Made by a program: the position numbers and the translations under genes
The notes under the pieces: generated by a model
Databases searched by the model: none
Seen by the model: the letters and a program-made list of their open reading frames with translations, nothing else
What the model was told of the DNA's origin: nothing
Assembly (NCBI RefSeq): GCF_028736155.1
Contig: NZ_CP117879.1
Location: 2,170,001 to 2,234,000 of the forward strand
DNA length: 64,000 nt
Reading direction: 5' to 3'
Source of the DNA: Flavobacterium sp. KACC 22763
GTDB lineage: Bacteria > Bacteroidota > Bacteroidia > Flavobacteriales > Flavobacteriaceae
In this document: in pieces, positions 35,783-45,395 of the stretch
Layout: each line of letters begins with the position of its first letter
How positions within the stretch are numbered: position 1 is the stretch's first letter

Positions 35783-38700
35783 TTACTCTTTGTGAGTTTC
35801 TATTAAATGAATTTCGTCTTCATCGTCGTCTTCATCATCATAACCATCTTTTGCTGGACCGCTTACTTTTTCTTGTAAAGTTTGGAAAATGATAAACAGA
35901 ACTGGAATAACAAATACTCCTAAAATTGTTCCGATTAACATACCTCCTACTGCTCCAGTACCAATCGATTTATTACCAACAGCTCCTGCTCCAGAAGCAA
36001 ACATTAACGGAACTAATCCTAAAATAAAGGCAAACGAAGTCATCAAAATTGGACGTAAACGCGCTACTGCTCCATCAATTGCCGCTTGCACAATCGGAAG
36101 TCCTTTTCTTCTTCTATCCAAAGCAAATTCGACAATCAAAATACCGTTCTTCGCCAGAAGTCCGATCAGCATGATTAAGGAAATCTGCAGGTAAATGTTG
36201 CTATTCAATTTGAAAATAATCGAGAATAAATACGCTCCTGCTAATCCAAACGGAATCGATAATAATACTGCAAATGGTAAAATGTAACTTTCGTATTGTG
36301 CACTCAATAAGAAATAAACGAAAACCAAACATAAAAGGAAAATGAAAATCGTTTCACTTCCTGACGCTAATTCCTCACGTGTTAAACCCGAAAACTCATA
36401 CCCATAACCTGCAGGAAGATTTTCTGCCGCCACTTCTTGAATTGCTTTAATGGCATCTCCAGAACTGTAGCCTGGTTTTGGCGCTCCCGTAATCGAAATT
36501 GACGTAAATAAGTTAAATCTCGAAATAGATTCTGGTCCAAAAACTCTCGTCATTTTTACAAACTCAGTAATTGGCGCCATGTTTCCTGCGCTATTTCTAA
36601 CGAAAATTTTATTCAACCCTTCTGTATTCGTTCTGAATTCTGGAGCTGCCTGAACCATTACACGATATTGTTTCCCGAATTTATTGAAATTCGAAGCATA
36701 CAATCCACCGTAATAACCTTGCATGGTTGACAGAATCGTATTTACCGAAACTCCCGCATCTTTCGCTTTCGCTAAATTAATATCCATCATATACTGAGGG
36801 AAACCAGGGTTAAATGGCGTTGTCGCATATTGAATTTCTGGGCGCTCTGATAATTTTGCCAAGAATTCGTTATTGACTTTATAGAACTCAGAAGTTGTAT
36901 GTCCTCCTTTATCCTGCAATTGGAATTCGAATCCACCACTTTGTCCAAAACCTTGAATCGTTGGAGGTGAAATAAAGAAAATATTGGCTTCGCGAATACC
37001 GCTTGTTTTTGCAAAAAGCTGCCCGATGACATCATCAACACTAAGCTCTCGCTGATCCCAAGGATATAACTTTACAATAACCATACTGTAAGCACTACCT
37101 GCTCCAGCAGTAAAGTTCTGACCTACGATACGAAGTGTATTTTTAACTCCTGGAATGGTTTTCGCAATACTATCTACTCTTTTAGCCATGATGTCTGAAC
37201 GTTCCATAGAAGCTGATGGCGGTAAGCTGATATTAGCAAAAACTGTTCCCTGATCTTCAGAAGGCACGAAAGCAGATGGCGTCGTTTTCATCATATAAAC
37301 TAATGCAACACCAGCAATTACAATAGAAGCTAGAGCAATCCATTTTTTCGCAGAAAGGAAACTTACAGAACGTTTGTATCGTGCTGTAACATTGTCGAAT
37401 GCCACGTTAAATGAAGTATAAAAACGCTGTAAATAACTTTTATGTTTATGATCATCAGCATGCGGTTTCAATAAAAGCGCACATAAAGCCGGACTCAAAG
37501 TCAAGGCATTTACCGCCGAAAGAATAATAGCAACAGCCAATGTAATACCAAATTGCTTGTAGAATACCCCAGTAGATCCGTTAATAAAGGTTACTGGAAT
37601 AAACACCGCGGCCATTACTAAGGTGATCGAAATAATCGCTCCCGAAATTTCGTCCATTGCATGAATTGTCGCTTTTTTAGCCGATTTATATCCGTGATCC
37701 AGTTTGGCGTGAACGGCCTCGACGACGACAATCGCATCATCGACCACAATACCAATGGCGAGTACCATCGCAAAAAGCGTCAATAAGTTGATCGTAAATC
37801 CAAACAGATTCAGGAAGAAGAACGTTCCCACAATCGCAACCGGAACCGCAATTGCCGGAATTAAAGTCGATCTAAAATCTTGAAGGAAAATAAATACTAC
37901 GATAAAAACCAAAATAAAGGCTTCAACCAAAGTGTGAATTACTTTTTCGATAGAAGCATCCAAGTTTTCGTTAACGTCCACCATAATGGTGTATTTCATT
38001 CCTTTTGGAAAACTTTTTGCTGCTTCTTCAATCAGTTTTTTAGAATTGATAATTACATCACGCGCATTAGATCCAGGAGTCTGGCTAATCGCCATTGCTG
38101 CTGATTCTACGCCATTTGTTTTAATCGTTTGAGCATAACTTAAAGATCCTAACTCTACTTTAGCTACATCTTTAAGCCTTAACATCTGTCCGTTTCCAAC
38201 AGATTTGATAACAATGTTCTCAAATTCTTGAGCGCTTGTTAAACGACCTTTGTATTTAATTACATATTGAAATGCCTGATTTCCATTTTCACCAAATTTA
38301 CCCGGTGCTGCTTCGATATTTTGTTCTGCTAAAGCTGCTGAAATATCGCTCGGAATCAGTTTGTATTGCTGCATTACGTCTGGTTTAAGCCAGATTCTCA
38401 TTGAGTAATCTTTGGCACCAAAAACGGTTACATCTCCTACCCCAACCACACGTTGAATTTGCGGTACAAGATTGATCTTTGCATAGTTTTGAAGAAACGT
38501 CTGATCGTAAGCTTTATCATCACTGTATAAAGAGAAAATCAATAAGTTACTACTCTGACTTTTGGTTACTGTAACCCCCGCCTGAGTTACCTCTACAGGC
38601 AATAAACTTGTTGCTCTAGAAACCCTGTTCTGAACGTTTACCGCTGCTAAGTCAGGATTTGTTCCTACTTTAAAGAAAACTTTGATCGATGCGTTACCAT

Positions 38701-38953
38701 CATTTGTTGCTGTAGAAGTCATGTACGTCATGTTTTCTACACCATTGATCTGCTCTTCAAGCGGAATTACGATACTTTTAAGTACCACATCGGCATTGGC
38801 TCCAGTATAACTTGCCGCAACGTTTACCGTTGGTGGCGCGATATCCGGATATTGGGAAATCGGTAACTCTATTAGGCCTAAAACACCTAAAATAACGATA
38901 ATAACAGATATTACCGTCGAGAGTACGGGTCTTTGTATAAATCTTTTAAACAT
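35783..38953 (-). CDS. RND multidrug efflux pump, HAE1 (AcrB/MexB) family
   Basis: A 1056-residue inner-membrane proton/drug antiporter. The N-terminus MFKRFIQRPVLSTVISVIIV, the ELPISQYPDIAPPTV porter start, and GIVVDDAIVVVEAV with the proton-relay Asp pair in TM4 are all present. The second half repeats the fold (RLRPILMTSFAFILGLVPL). The final 30 residues are strongly acidic (DEDDDEDEIH), which is not standard. It lies between the adaptor gene (5 bases upstream) and the outer-membrane factor gene. Substrates cannot be predicted from sequence alone. Confidence 0.96.
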   Translation of the reverse strand: MFKRFIQRPVLSTVISVIIVILGVLGLIELPISQYPDIAPPTVNVAASYTGANADVVLKSIVIPLEEQINGVENMTYMTSTATNDGNASIKVFFKVGTNPDLAAVNVQNRVSRATSLLPVEVTQAGVTVTKSQSSNLLIFSLYSDDKAYDQTFLQNYAKINLVPQIQRVVGVGDVTVFGAKDYSMRIWLKPDVMQQYKLIPSDISAALAEQNIEAAPGKFGENGNQAFQYVIKYKGRLTSAQEFENIVIKSVGNGQMLRLKDVAKVELGSLSYAQTIKTNGVESAAMAISQTPGSNARDVIINSKKLIEEAAKSFPKGMKYTIMVDVNENLDASIEKVIHTLVEAFILVFIVVFIFLQDFRSTLIPAIAVPVAIVGTFFFLNLFGFTINLLTLFAMVLAIGIVVDDAIVVVEAVHAKLDHGYKSAKKATIHAMDEISGAIISITLVMAAVFIPVTFINGSTGVFYKQFGITLAVAIILSAVNALTLSPALCALLLKPHADDHKHKSYLQRFYTSFNVAFDNVTARYKRSVSFLSAKKWIALASIVIAGVALVYMMKTTPSAFVPSEDQGTVFANISLPPSASMERSDIMAKRVDSIAKTIPGVKNTLRIVGQNFTAGAGSAYSMVIVKLYPWDQRELSVDDVIGQLFAKTSGIREANIFFISPPTIQGFGQSGGFEFQLQDKGGHTTSEFYKVNNEFLAKLSERPEIQYATTPFNPGFPQYMMDINLAKAKDAGVSVNTILSTMQGYYGGLYASNFNKFGKQYRVMVQAAPEFRTNTEGLNKIFVRNSAGNMAPITEFVKMTRVFGPESISRFNLFTSISITGAPKPGYSSGDAIKAIQEVAAENLPAGYGYEFSGLTREELASGSETIFIFLLCLVFVYFLLSAQYESYILPFAVLLSIPFGLAGAYLFSIIFKLNSNIYLQISLIMLIGLLAKNGILIVEFALDRRRKGLPIVQAAIDGAVARLRPILMTSFAFILGLVPLMFASGAGAVGNKSIGTGAVGGMLIGTILGVFVIPVLFIIFQTLQEKVSGPAKDGYDDEDDDEDEIHLIETHKE

Positions 38954-38958
38954 TTTTT

Positions 38959-40113
38959 TTATTTTAAATCGGCGTAAACTGTTTCCGGGCTTTGATTTTG
39001 GGCTTTAATTTCAGTTCCTTCTTTTAATGAGGCTACTCCTTCCAATACGATTTCATCACCAGGATTTAATCCGCTTGTTACCACGTAATAGTTTCCTGCC
39101 GAGTTGTCCAATACTGTGATATTAGCATTTCTTGTCTTTTTGTCCTTTCCTAAAACAACTGCGAACATTTTATCCTGAAGTTCAAATGTGGCACTTTGAG
39201 GTATAATGATTCCGTCTTTTACTTCTTTGGGGATTCTAACTGTTGTACTGCTTCCGCTTCTGATGATTCCTTTTGGATTTGGGAAACGTGCTCTAAAATT
39301 TACCGTACCTGTTTCTGTATTAATTAATCCGTTTACGGTTTCAATATTTCCTTTTTGATCGTAAGCTGAACCGTCTGAAAGCAGTAAAGAAACTGCCGGC
39401 ATACTTTTTATTTTTTGGTTTAATGAACCTCCTGCGTCTTTAGTAAAATTTAGCAGTACTTTTTCGTTCATTGCAAAATAAGCGTATACATTACCAATAC
39501 TTGAAACTGTTGTTAAAGGTTCTGCTGTGTTAGAACTTACCAAACTTCCTAAACGGAAAGGAATTGAACCTACAACACCATTTACAGGACTTGTTACAGT
39601 TGTATATCCTAAATTTACTTTAGCATTTACTAGAGCTGCATTTGCCTGCGCTAAAGATGCCATGGCTGACTCATAAGTATATTGAGCCGATTCTAAATCG
39701 TATTTGCTGATAATTCCTTTTTCAACCAATGGTTTCACTTTGTTTACAGCCAGTTTTGCTGTACTTACTTCTGCTTGAGCACTTTTTATACTTGCTGTTG
39801 CAGTACGAACTTGCTGCTCATATTCTGGAGCGCTGATTTTAAACAATGGCTGCCCTGCTTTGACTACAGCACCTTCATCAACAAAAATTTTATCAATATA
39901 GCCTTCAACTCTAGGGCGAATTTCTATGTTTTGCTGTCCTTGTATACTAGCAGGAAAATCGCTGTTTAATGTCGCTGATTTTGTCTGTAAAGTCACAGTC
40001 TTGTATTCTTTAATCTGCGGCGCACCTCCGGCTTGAGCCGATTTATCATTTTTACCGCAAGAAGCGATAATAAGTGATGCTGCGAGAATGCTTAAAAATG
40101 ATTGCTTATTCAT
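38959..40113 (-). CDS. RND periplasmic adaptor (membrane fusion protein)
   Basis: A 384-residue AcrA/MexA-type lipoprotein (signal IIASC, Cys19). IEIRPRVEGYIDKIFVDEGAVVKAGQPLFKI is the first lipoyl half. A helical hairpin spans about residues 100-165, and LGYTTVTSPVNGVVGSIPFRLGSLV is the second half. The C-terminal beta-barrel and membrane-proximal domains follow. It is the first gene of the efflux operon and is divergent from the LytS-like kinase gene, which may control it. Confidence 0.95.
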   Translation of the reverse strand: MNKQSFLSILAASLIIASCGKNDKSAQAGGAPQIKEYKTVTLQTKSATLNSDFPASIQGQQNIEIRPRVEGYIDKIFVDEGAVVKAGQPLFKISAPEYEQQVRTATASIKSAQAEVSTAKLAVNKVKPLVEKGIISKYDLESAQYTYESAMASLAQANAALVNAKVNLGYTTVTSPVNGVVGSIPFRLGSLVSSNTAEPLTTVSSIGNVYAYFAMNEKVLLNFTKDAGGSLNQKIKSMPAVSLLLSDGSAYDQKGNIETVNGLINTETGTVNFRARFPNPKGIIRSGSSTTVRIPKEVKDGIIIPQSATFELQDKMFAVVLGKDKKTRNANITVLDNSAGNYYVVTSGLNPGDEIVLEGVASLKEGTEIKAQNQSPETVYADLK

Positions 40114-40379
40114 TGTGAAAAATGTGTAATTATCGATTATATGCCAACAAAAGAAATAAAATATAACACACGAAATTTTTCAAATAGACGAAGAGCAAGA
40201 GACAATCGATAAAGGTAAGATGAGAACCGATGGAATTTTTTAAAATATTAAACAAGTGTTTAATTTTTATCTTGTCGGCTCTAAAATGCTTTTTAGAGAC
40301 TCTAATTCGGGGTTTAGCGATTGCTAAAATTTTGTATTCAAATAAAATGTAATATTGTCCGTATAAATCATAAATCGTA

Positions 40380-41426
40380 ATGACACCGAATATTTTCAGA
40401 CCTTATTTATTTACCGGATTACATATTCTTGGCTGGTCTCTATTAGGGTATCTTATGCTGTTTTATATTCCACTTACCTGGAATGTTGTACTTCCGCAAG
40501 TATTCTGGCTCTGGCAAACGATCATCTTGTTTTTACTCATGGTGGTCTTTTATTCTACAGCAAAACTCGTTGTTCCTAGAACCATCATAAAAGACAATAC
40601 TTCACTCTTTTTGCTTTGGGCGTTTGCAGCTATTATTGCCATGCAGCTCATTGCTTACTTTTACACTTCACAAACCGATCTTCATAATCAGATTATGAAA
40701 GCCATTGGTTTTAAAAAATACAAAAATCCTTATTTCGACAACTACGTTTTTACCTTGACATTATTGGTTTTAGGGATAGGCACCAGCTGGGCAATGTTGC
40801 AGCACTGGCAAAAAGCGGCACTGCACAAACAAAAACTGGAACAAGACAAAACAATGGCCGAATTAGCAATGCTTAAGGCGCAAATCAATCCGCATTTTTT
40901 CTTTAATTCCCTTAACAGCATTTATTCACTTACTTATACTGATATTGAAGATTCTCGAAACGCGCTTCACACCTTGAGCCGAATGATGCGTTATTTGCTT
41001 TACAGTACAGAAGAGAAAACAACGCTGCTAAAAGAAGCTGAGTTTATGAGAGATTTCATTGCATTAATGAAACTTCGAGCCAATAGCAAACTGACTATTA
41101 CGACAGATATTCCCGAAAAAATACATGATTACCCAATTGTTCCGATGTTATTACTACCTTTAGTAGAAAATGCTTTTAAACATGGCGTTCACGCTACTGA
41201 TAAAAGTGAGATCTACATTAAGCTTACGCAAAATGGAAGCGAACTGGAATTTGAAGTTGAAAATACTTATTTTGAAAAAACAACGGTTTCTGGTGTAGGC
41301 GGAATTGGTTTAACCAACACCAAACGAAGATTGCAATTGATTTATCCGAATCAGCATTTTATTTCTTTTGGAGTTACCGATCACGGAACATATAAAATTA
41401 AGTTGAAGATAAATTTAGAGCAATGA
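40380..41426 (+). CDS. LytS/YehU-type sensor histidine kinase
   Basis: A 348-residue membrane kinase. Four hydrophobic segments occur in residues 8-140, then a short helical linker and the histidine-kinase domain with H172 in QINPHFFFNSLNSIYSL, the usual motif of the LytS group. The ATP-binding N-box is LPLVENAFKHG and a G-box is GVGGIGLTNTKRRL. It overlaps the LytTR regulator by four bases (ATGA), forming a two-component pair. It is divergent from the RND efflux operon, suggesting control in response to envelope stress or drugs. Confidence 0.94.
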   Translation: MTPNIFRPYLFTGLHILGWSLLGYLMLFYIPLTWNVVLPQVFWLWQTIILFLLMVVFYSTAKLVVPRTIIKDNTSLFLLWAFAAIIAMQLIAYFYTSQTDLHNQIMKAIGFKKYKNPYFDNYVFTLTLLVLGIGTSWAMLQHWQKAALHKQKLEQDKTMAELAMLKAQINPHFFFNSLNSIYSLTYTDIEDSRNALHTLSRMMRYLLYSTEEKTTLLKEAEFMRDFIALMKLRANSKLTITTDIPEKIHDYPIVPMLLLPLVENAFKHGVHATDKSEIYIKLTQNGSELEFEVENTYFEKTTVSGVGGIGLTNTKRRLQLIYPNQHFISFGVTDHGTYKIKLKINLEQ

Positions 41427-42154
41427 CAGTATTAAAATGTATAGCAGTAGATGATGAACCATTGGCTTTAAGATTGGTAGAAACCTTTATAGAGCAAACT
41501 CCGTTTTTAGAATTAATTTCTACTTGCGACAATGCTGTTGATGCCTTGGGTCTTATCAGGGAAGCAAAACCGGACGTTGTTTTTTTGGATATTAATATGC
41601 CCAATTTAAGCGGAATGGAATTGGCAAGATTAATACAAGACCAAGCTGGACCATTGCCAAAAATCATTTTTACTACGGCTTACAATCATTATGCAATTGA
41701 AGGTTACAAAGTAAATGCTGTAGATTATCTGTTAAAGCCTTTTAGTTACGAAGAATTTCTACGCGCTTCAAGCAAAGTTTTACAATTAGCTGAAGAAGCC
41801 AATAATACGTTTAGTACAATTACTGCAGATGACGAATTTATATTCTTGAAAGTAGAATATCAGTGGGTCAGAATTTCGCTAAAAGATATTACGTACATAG
41901 AAAGTTTAAAAGATTATGTAAAAGTACATCTTGAAGATTCTCAGAAAGCCTTAATGTCTCTGATTTCGCTTAAAGCATTAGAAGAAAAACTTCCTTCTTC
42001 AAAATTCATGCGTGTACATCGTTCTTTCATTGTTTCATTAGATAAAATAAGCGCCATTAGTAAAAACTCCATTTTTATTGATAAAATAGAAATAACAGTT
42101 GGCGAACAATATAAAGAAGCCTTTAAAACATTGGTCGATAAATGGCTTAAATAA
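41423..42154 (+). CDS. LytTR-family response regulator
   Basis: A 243-residue regulator. The receiver domain has the acidic pair in AVDDEP, the phospho-acceptor D56 in VVFLDINMPNLSG and the Lys of DYLLKPF. The C-terminal LytTR DNA-binding domain (residues 135-240) holds DITYIESLKDYVKVH and FMRVHRSFIVSLDKI. It is coupled to the kinase gene by an ATGA overlap. The likely targets are the divergent RND operon and its own operon. Confidence 0.95.
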   Translation: MTVLKCIAVDDEPLALRLVETFIEQTPFLELISTCDNAVDALGLIREAKPDVVFLDINMPNLSGMELARLIQDQAGPLPKIIFTTAYNHYAIEGYKVNAVDYLLKPFSYEEFLRASSKVLQLAEEANNTFSTITADDEFIFLKVEYQWVRISLKDITYIESLKDYVKVHLEDSQKALMSLISLKALEEKLPSSKFMRVHRSFIVSLDKISAISKNSIFIDKIEITVGEQYKEAFKTLVDKWLK

Positions 42155-42172
42155 AATTAGAATACAAAAATC

Positions 42173-42466
42173 ATGGAAAAAAGATCAAACAAATATTACC
42201 TTACCTTAAGTCTTAAGGAATATGCAAACGGTGAGACTGAACCTGCAAGAGAACTTGGAATTGAATTTGACAATCATGACGAGATCTTTGGAATTATAGA
42301 AAAAATTAAACAAAAGAACATTTTTGCAAATGATTCAGAAGCGACTCAATTTGCTTTAGGACTAAAATTGTTCAGTGAAATCAAAATAAAAAATCGCAAA
42401 AACCCTCTTTTTGAAGAATTGAATGAAGTTTTTCCTGTCTTTATGAAAAAATTAAAAAGTCTTTAA
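42173..42466 (+). CDS. DUF3861-like small protein
   Basis: A 97-residue protein. KYYLTLSLKEY, then FDNHDEIFGIIEKIKQ, FALGLKLFSEI and NPLFEELNEVFPVFMKKLK match my memory of the DUF3861 family, whose function is unknown. It starts 18 bases after the response-regulator stop and is probably in the same transcript. No signal peptide or membrane span is seen. Its place beside the sensor/regulator pair is worth noting but does not indicate a job. Confidence 0.8.
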   Translation: MEKRSNKYYLTLSLKEYANGETEPARELGIEFDNHDEIFGIIEKIKQKNIFANDSEATQFALGLKLFSEIKIKNRKNPLFEELNEVFPVFMKKLKSL

Positions 42467-42816
42467 AACCTTCTTTAAAAATAAGGCCTCAACCCTATTT
42501 TTGTTAAATTTTGGAATGTTAAATTTCTGCTAAGAAAAAGACAATCCAATTCTTACTGGCAATATTTTATAACAATTTGCCGTTCCAATTAGGCATGTCC
42601 CACTAAATGCTTTTTTCCAAAAGAAGTTTAATTTCTGTTTTTGAAATTCTACTGCTTCACATAAAATGGCATAAGCATTTAGGCATTCTTAATTGAAAAC
42701 AGAGCATTCATTTGAAACTGACCATTTCAACATTACTGAATCTCTATCCACAATCTTCACTTTCGAAATGTTCGATAATGCAAAAATTTAATTTTAACCA
42801 TTAAAACGAAAGCATT
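42467..42816. other. 350-base non-coding gap before the sugar dehydrogenase
   Basis: No credible small gene is seen. There is a 9-base inverted pair, TAAATGCTT near 42604 and AAGCATTTA near 42672, but no strong terminator and no perfect promoter box. The gap must contain the terminator of the two-component operon and the promoter of the next gene. Confidence 0.4.
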
Positions 42817-44046
42817 ATGATAATTCAAAAAAGTATATTTATTCTTGCTGGAATTCTAGCTTTGGGCAGTTGTTCTAATAACGACAATACTGAAGGAGGC
42901 ACAGATCCAGGACCAACAGGACCTCCTGTAGAAACAGGAACAGCAAACACCACTTATCAGCCCGCATTCTCAGGACAAACACGCGCAGGAAGCATTCAGA
43001 CTACCACCGAAATTGAATCTAAAGTAATCACCAACGGTTTAAGCGCTCCTTGGGGAGTTGCCTATCTTCCTGACGGACGTCTTTTGGTTACTGAAAAAGC
43101 TGGAAAAATTAAAATCGTAACTCAAGCAGGCGTTATCAGCAATGCCTTAACGGGTGTTCCTGCCGTTAATCCAGATAGCCAAGGTGGTTTATTAGGAATT
43201 TGCCTTGATCCTGCATATGCTACTAACCGAATGATTTATTGGGCTTTTTCTGAAGTTGTTGCTGGCGGAAATATTACCGCTGTCGCGAAAGGTAGAATTT
43301 CAGACGATGAAAAAGCAATTGAAAATGCAACGGTTATTTATCGTTCGAACACTCCAAACTCAAGTACACTGCACTATGGCGGCCGAGTTTTATTTGATAA
43401 AACCGGAAATTTATTTGTAAGCATTGGCGAAAGATCTGTGCTAGAAACACGCCCATTGGCTCAATCAGTAACGAGCAGTTTAGGCAAAATTGTACATATT
43501 ACAACAAGTGGACAAGCAGCGCCAGGAAATCCTACTTTTACACAAACAGGAGCTTTACCAGAACTTTATACTATTGGCCACAGAAATCCGCAGGGATTGG
43601 CTATGCATCCTACTACAGGAGAATTATGGCAAAGTGAACACGGCCCAAGAGGTGGTGACGAAATTAACCGAATTAAAGCTGGAGCAAATTATGGCTGGCC
43701 AACAATTACTTACGGAATTGAATATAGTGGTACGAAAATTGGAGAAGGTATTACACAGCAAACCGGAATGGAACAGCCTGTTTATTACTGGGATCCTGTA
43801 GTTTCACCAAGCGGAATGACGTTTTATGCTGGAAAACGAATTCCAGAATGGGAAAATAATTTATTTATAGGCGCTTTAAGCGGTATGCATATTGTGCGTC
43901 TAGCCTTTAAAGACAATAAAGTGGCAGGTGAAGAAAGATTATTGGCCGGAGAAGGACAAAGATTTAGAGATATTACACAAGGAAAAGATGAAGCATTATA
44001 CGCCGTTACCGATCAAGGAAGACTTTATAGAATAGATAAAAAGTAA
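42817..44046 (+). CDS. PQQ-dependent sugar dehydrogenase-like lipoprotein (Asd/YliI type)
   Basis: A 409-residue protein. The lipobox is ALGSC (Cys19), followed by a Pro/Gly/Thr-rich linker. The six-bladed quinoprotein glucose/sorbosone dehydrogenase fold is shown by LSAPWGVAYLPDGRLLVTEK, GGLLGICLDPAYATN, LHYGGRVLFDKTGNLFVSIG, IGHRNPQGLAMHP and WQSEHGPRGGDEINRI. These include the His and Arg residues that hold PQQ and base catalysis in soluble glucose dehydrogenases. It is monocistronic with a strong terminator. It probably oxidises aldose sugars in the periplasm if PQQ is available. Confidence 0.92.
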   Translation: MIIQKSIFILAGILALGSCSNNDNTEGGTDPGPTGPPVETGTANTTYQPAFSGQTRAGSIQTTTEIESKVITNGLSAPWGVAYLPDGRLLVTEKAGKIKIVTQAGVISNALTGVPAVNPDSQGGLLGICLDPAYATNRMIYWAFSEVVAGGNITAVAKGRISDDEKAIENATVIYRSNTPNSSTLHYGGRVLFDKTGNLFVSIGERSVLETRPLAQSVTSSLGKIVHITTSGQAAPGNPTFTQTGALPELYTIGHRNPQGLAMHPTTGELWQSEHGPRGGDEINRIKAGANYGWPTITYGIEYSGTKIGEGITQQTGMEQPVYYWDPVVSPSGMTFYAGKRIPEWENNLFIGALSGMHIVRLAFKDNKVAGEERLLAGEGQRFRDITQGKDEALYAVTDQGRLYRIDKK

Positions 44047-44072
44047 ACTTGTTCATCTATACATGCCAAAAG

Positions 44073-44096
44073 AAACGCCCCATATTTGGGGCGTTT
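44073..44096. terminator. Terminator after the PQQ-type dehydrogenase gene
   Basis: AAACGCCCCA and TGGGGCGTTT form a 10-pair stem with a four-base loop and a T-rich tail. It lies between convergent genes and could serve both. Confidence 0.85.
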
Positions 44097-44109
44097 GTAT
44101 TTTATTATT

Positions 44110-44186
44110 TTTTTTGTTTCAGGTTTCAGGTTCCAAGTTAAACGCAACAGAATAAAACTTGAAACTTTAAACTTGAAACAAAAAAC
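44110..44186. repeat. Imperfect inverted element (family J)
   Basis: GTTTCAGGTTTCAGGTTCCA on the left and CTTGAAACTTTAAACTTGAA plus AC on the right are imperfect inverted copies. It lies between the terminator and the end of the minus-strand thioredoxin-like gene. Confidence 0.55.
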
Positions 44187-44801
44187 TTAAGCTTTTGCTT
44201 TTCTTTTTACAGTACAGCCAATTTCTTTGGTTTGTGTAATGGCTGGTTTCTGTCCGCTTTTTAATGATGCAATTACATCTTCTGCGTATTTAATTTTCTG
44301 AGGATTATTTCCTTCTGGATCATTATCGATTGCTCCAACATATTCTACAACATTTCCTTTTGCTGTTTTAGAAACGATAAAGATATGAGGTGTACGTTTT
44401 GCTCCATATTCATCGGTAATTTTTTGTCCTGGGTCAAATAAATATGGGAAAGAATATTTTTTGTCTTTAGCTAAATCTTGCATTTTAGCAAAAGTATCTG
44501 CAGTAGAAGCTTCTGGATCGTTTGGATTTATGGCGATTACTGGATATCCTTGCGATTTGAATTTTTTATCCAAATCGATAATTCTCTGCTCATATCCAAT
44601 TGCGTATGGGCAAGTATTGCAAGTAAAAACAACAATATATCCTTTTGCATCTTTAAAAGTTCCGAAAGAAACTTCTTTGTTGTCCACATTTTTCAGTTTG
44701 AAATCTGGAGCCGCATCGCCCGCTTTAAGTGTTACAGCATTTTGTGCATGAGAAAGAAAAGCAGAAAATGCTAATGCTAGTAATAAGATTATTTTCTTCA
44801 T
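44187..44801 (-). CDS. Exported thioredoxin-like (AhpC/TSA-type) protein
   Basis: A 204-residue protein with a signal peptide ending near residue 20 (FLSHAQ). LKAGDAAPDFKLKNVDNKEV is the opening of the peroxiredoxin/redoxin fold, and FTCNTCPYAIGY holds the active pair C61 and C64. FPYLFDPGQKITDEYGAKRTPHIFIV gives the cis-Pro loop (TPH). It is probably a periplasmic thiol-disulfide reductase or peroxiredoxin-like protein. It lies 6 bases after the TlpA-like gene, so the two form an operon. The C-terminus is basic (TVKRKAKA). Confidence 0.88.
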   Translation of the reverse strand: MKKIILLLALAFSAFLSHAQNAVTLKAGDAAPDFKLKNVDNKEVSFGTFKDAKGYIVVFTCNTCPYAIGYEQRIIDLDKKFKSQGYPVIAINPNDPEASTADTFAKMQDLAKDKKYSFPYLFDPGQKITDEYGAKRTPHIFIVSKTAKGNVVEYVGAIDNDPEGNNPQKIKYAEDVIASLKSGQKPAITQTKEIGCTVKRKAKA

Positions 44802-44807
44802 AATAGT

Positions 44808-45284
44808 TTACAGTTTTTTATATTCAGTTAATAATTGTTCGTAGGTAAATTCGCTTTCAACAAATTTTCGTTTATCATTTTTAATAAAAAGGGTTGCTGG
44901 AATGCTTCCTGACCAGCTTGGATCAATTCTATCAATAAATTCTTGAGGATTACTTTCGTTTAAAAGAAAAACTTCATTTTTTAAGTTTTTCCTTTTTACA
45001 AACGGAATCACATTTGATTCTAGTTTCGATTTAAAATCTAAACTCACCAATAAAACAGCCAGTTTTTCTGATTTATGCTCTGCTCCTAATTTCTCAAAAT
45101 GCGGCAGTTCTTTTATGCATGGCGCGCACCAAGTCGCCCAAAAGTTAACGACGTAAGTACTGTCTTTTCCGTTTTTGATTCTCTCATTAAGCTGATTGAT
45201 ATTTAGCAGTTTCACATTCTGACTATAAGCCGAAACTGAAATAATACCGAATAAAAAAAGATAGAAAAAAGGTTTTATTTTCAT
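44808..45284 (-). CDS. TlpA-like thioredoxin family protein
   Basis: A 158-residue exported thioredoxin. The signal peptide ends at residue 21 (ISVSAYS). VVNFWATWCAPCIKELPHF contains the C53-A-P-C56 active site, and SWSGSIPATLFI the cis-Pro. It is first of a two-gene operon with the AhpC/TSA-like gene. It probably reduces disulfides in the periplasm. No cytochrome c maturation genes are near, so the partner is unknown. Confidence 0.92.
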   Translation of the reverse strand: MKIKPFFYLFLFGIISVSAYSQNVKLLNINQLNERIKNGKDSTYVVNFWATWCAPCIKELPHFEKLGAEHKSEKLAVLLVSLDFKSKLESNVIPFVKRKNLKNEVFLLNESNPQEFIDRIDPSWSGSIPATLFIKNDKRKFVESEFTYEQLLTEYKKL

Positions 45285-45395
45285 GAGAAGAATGCTTGAG
45301 GATTAATTTGTTTCCTACAAATATAAAATAATGATAAATTACTTTTTGTTAATGAAAGTTTAATGAGTTTTTTAAGGCGCTAAGCGGCTAAGATT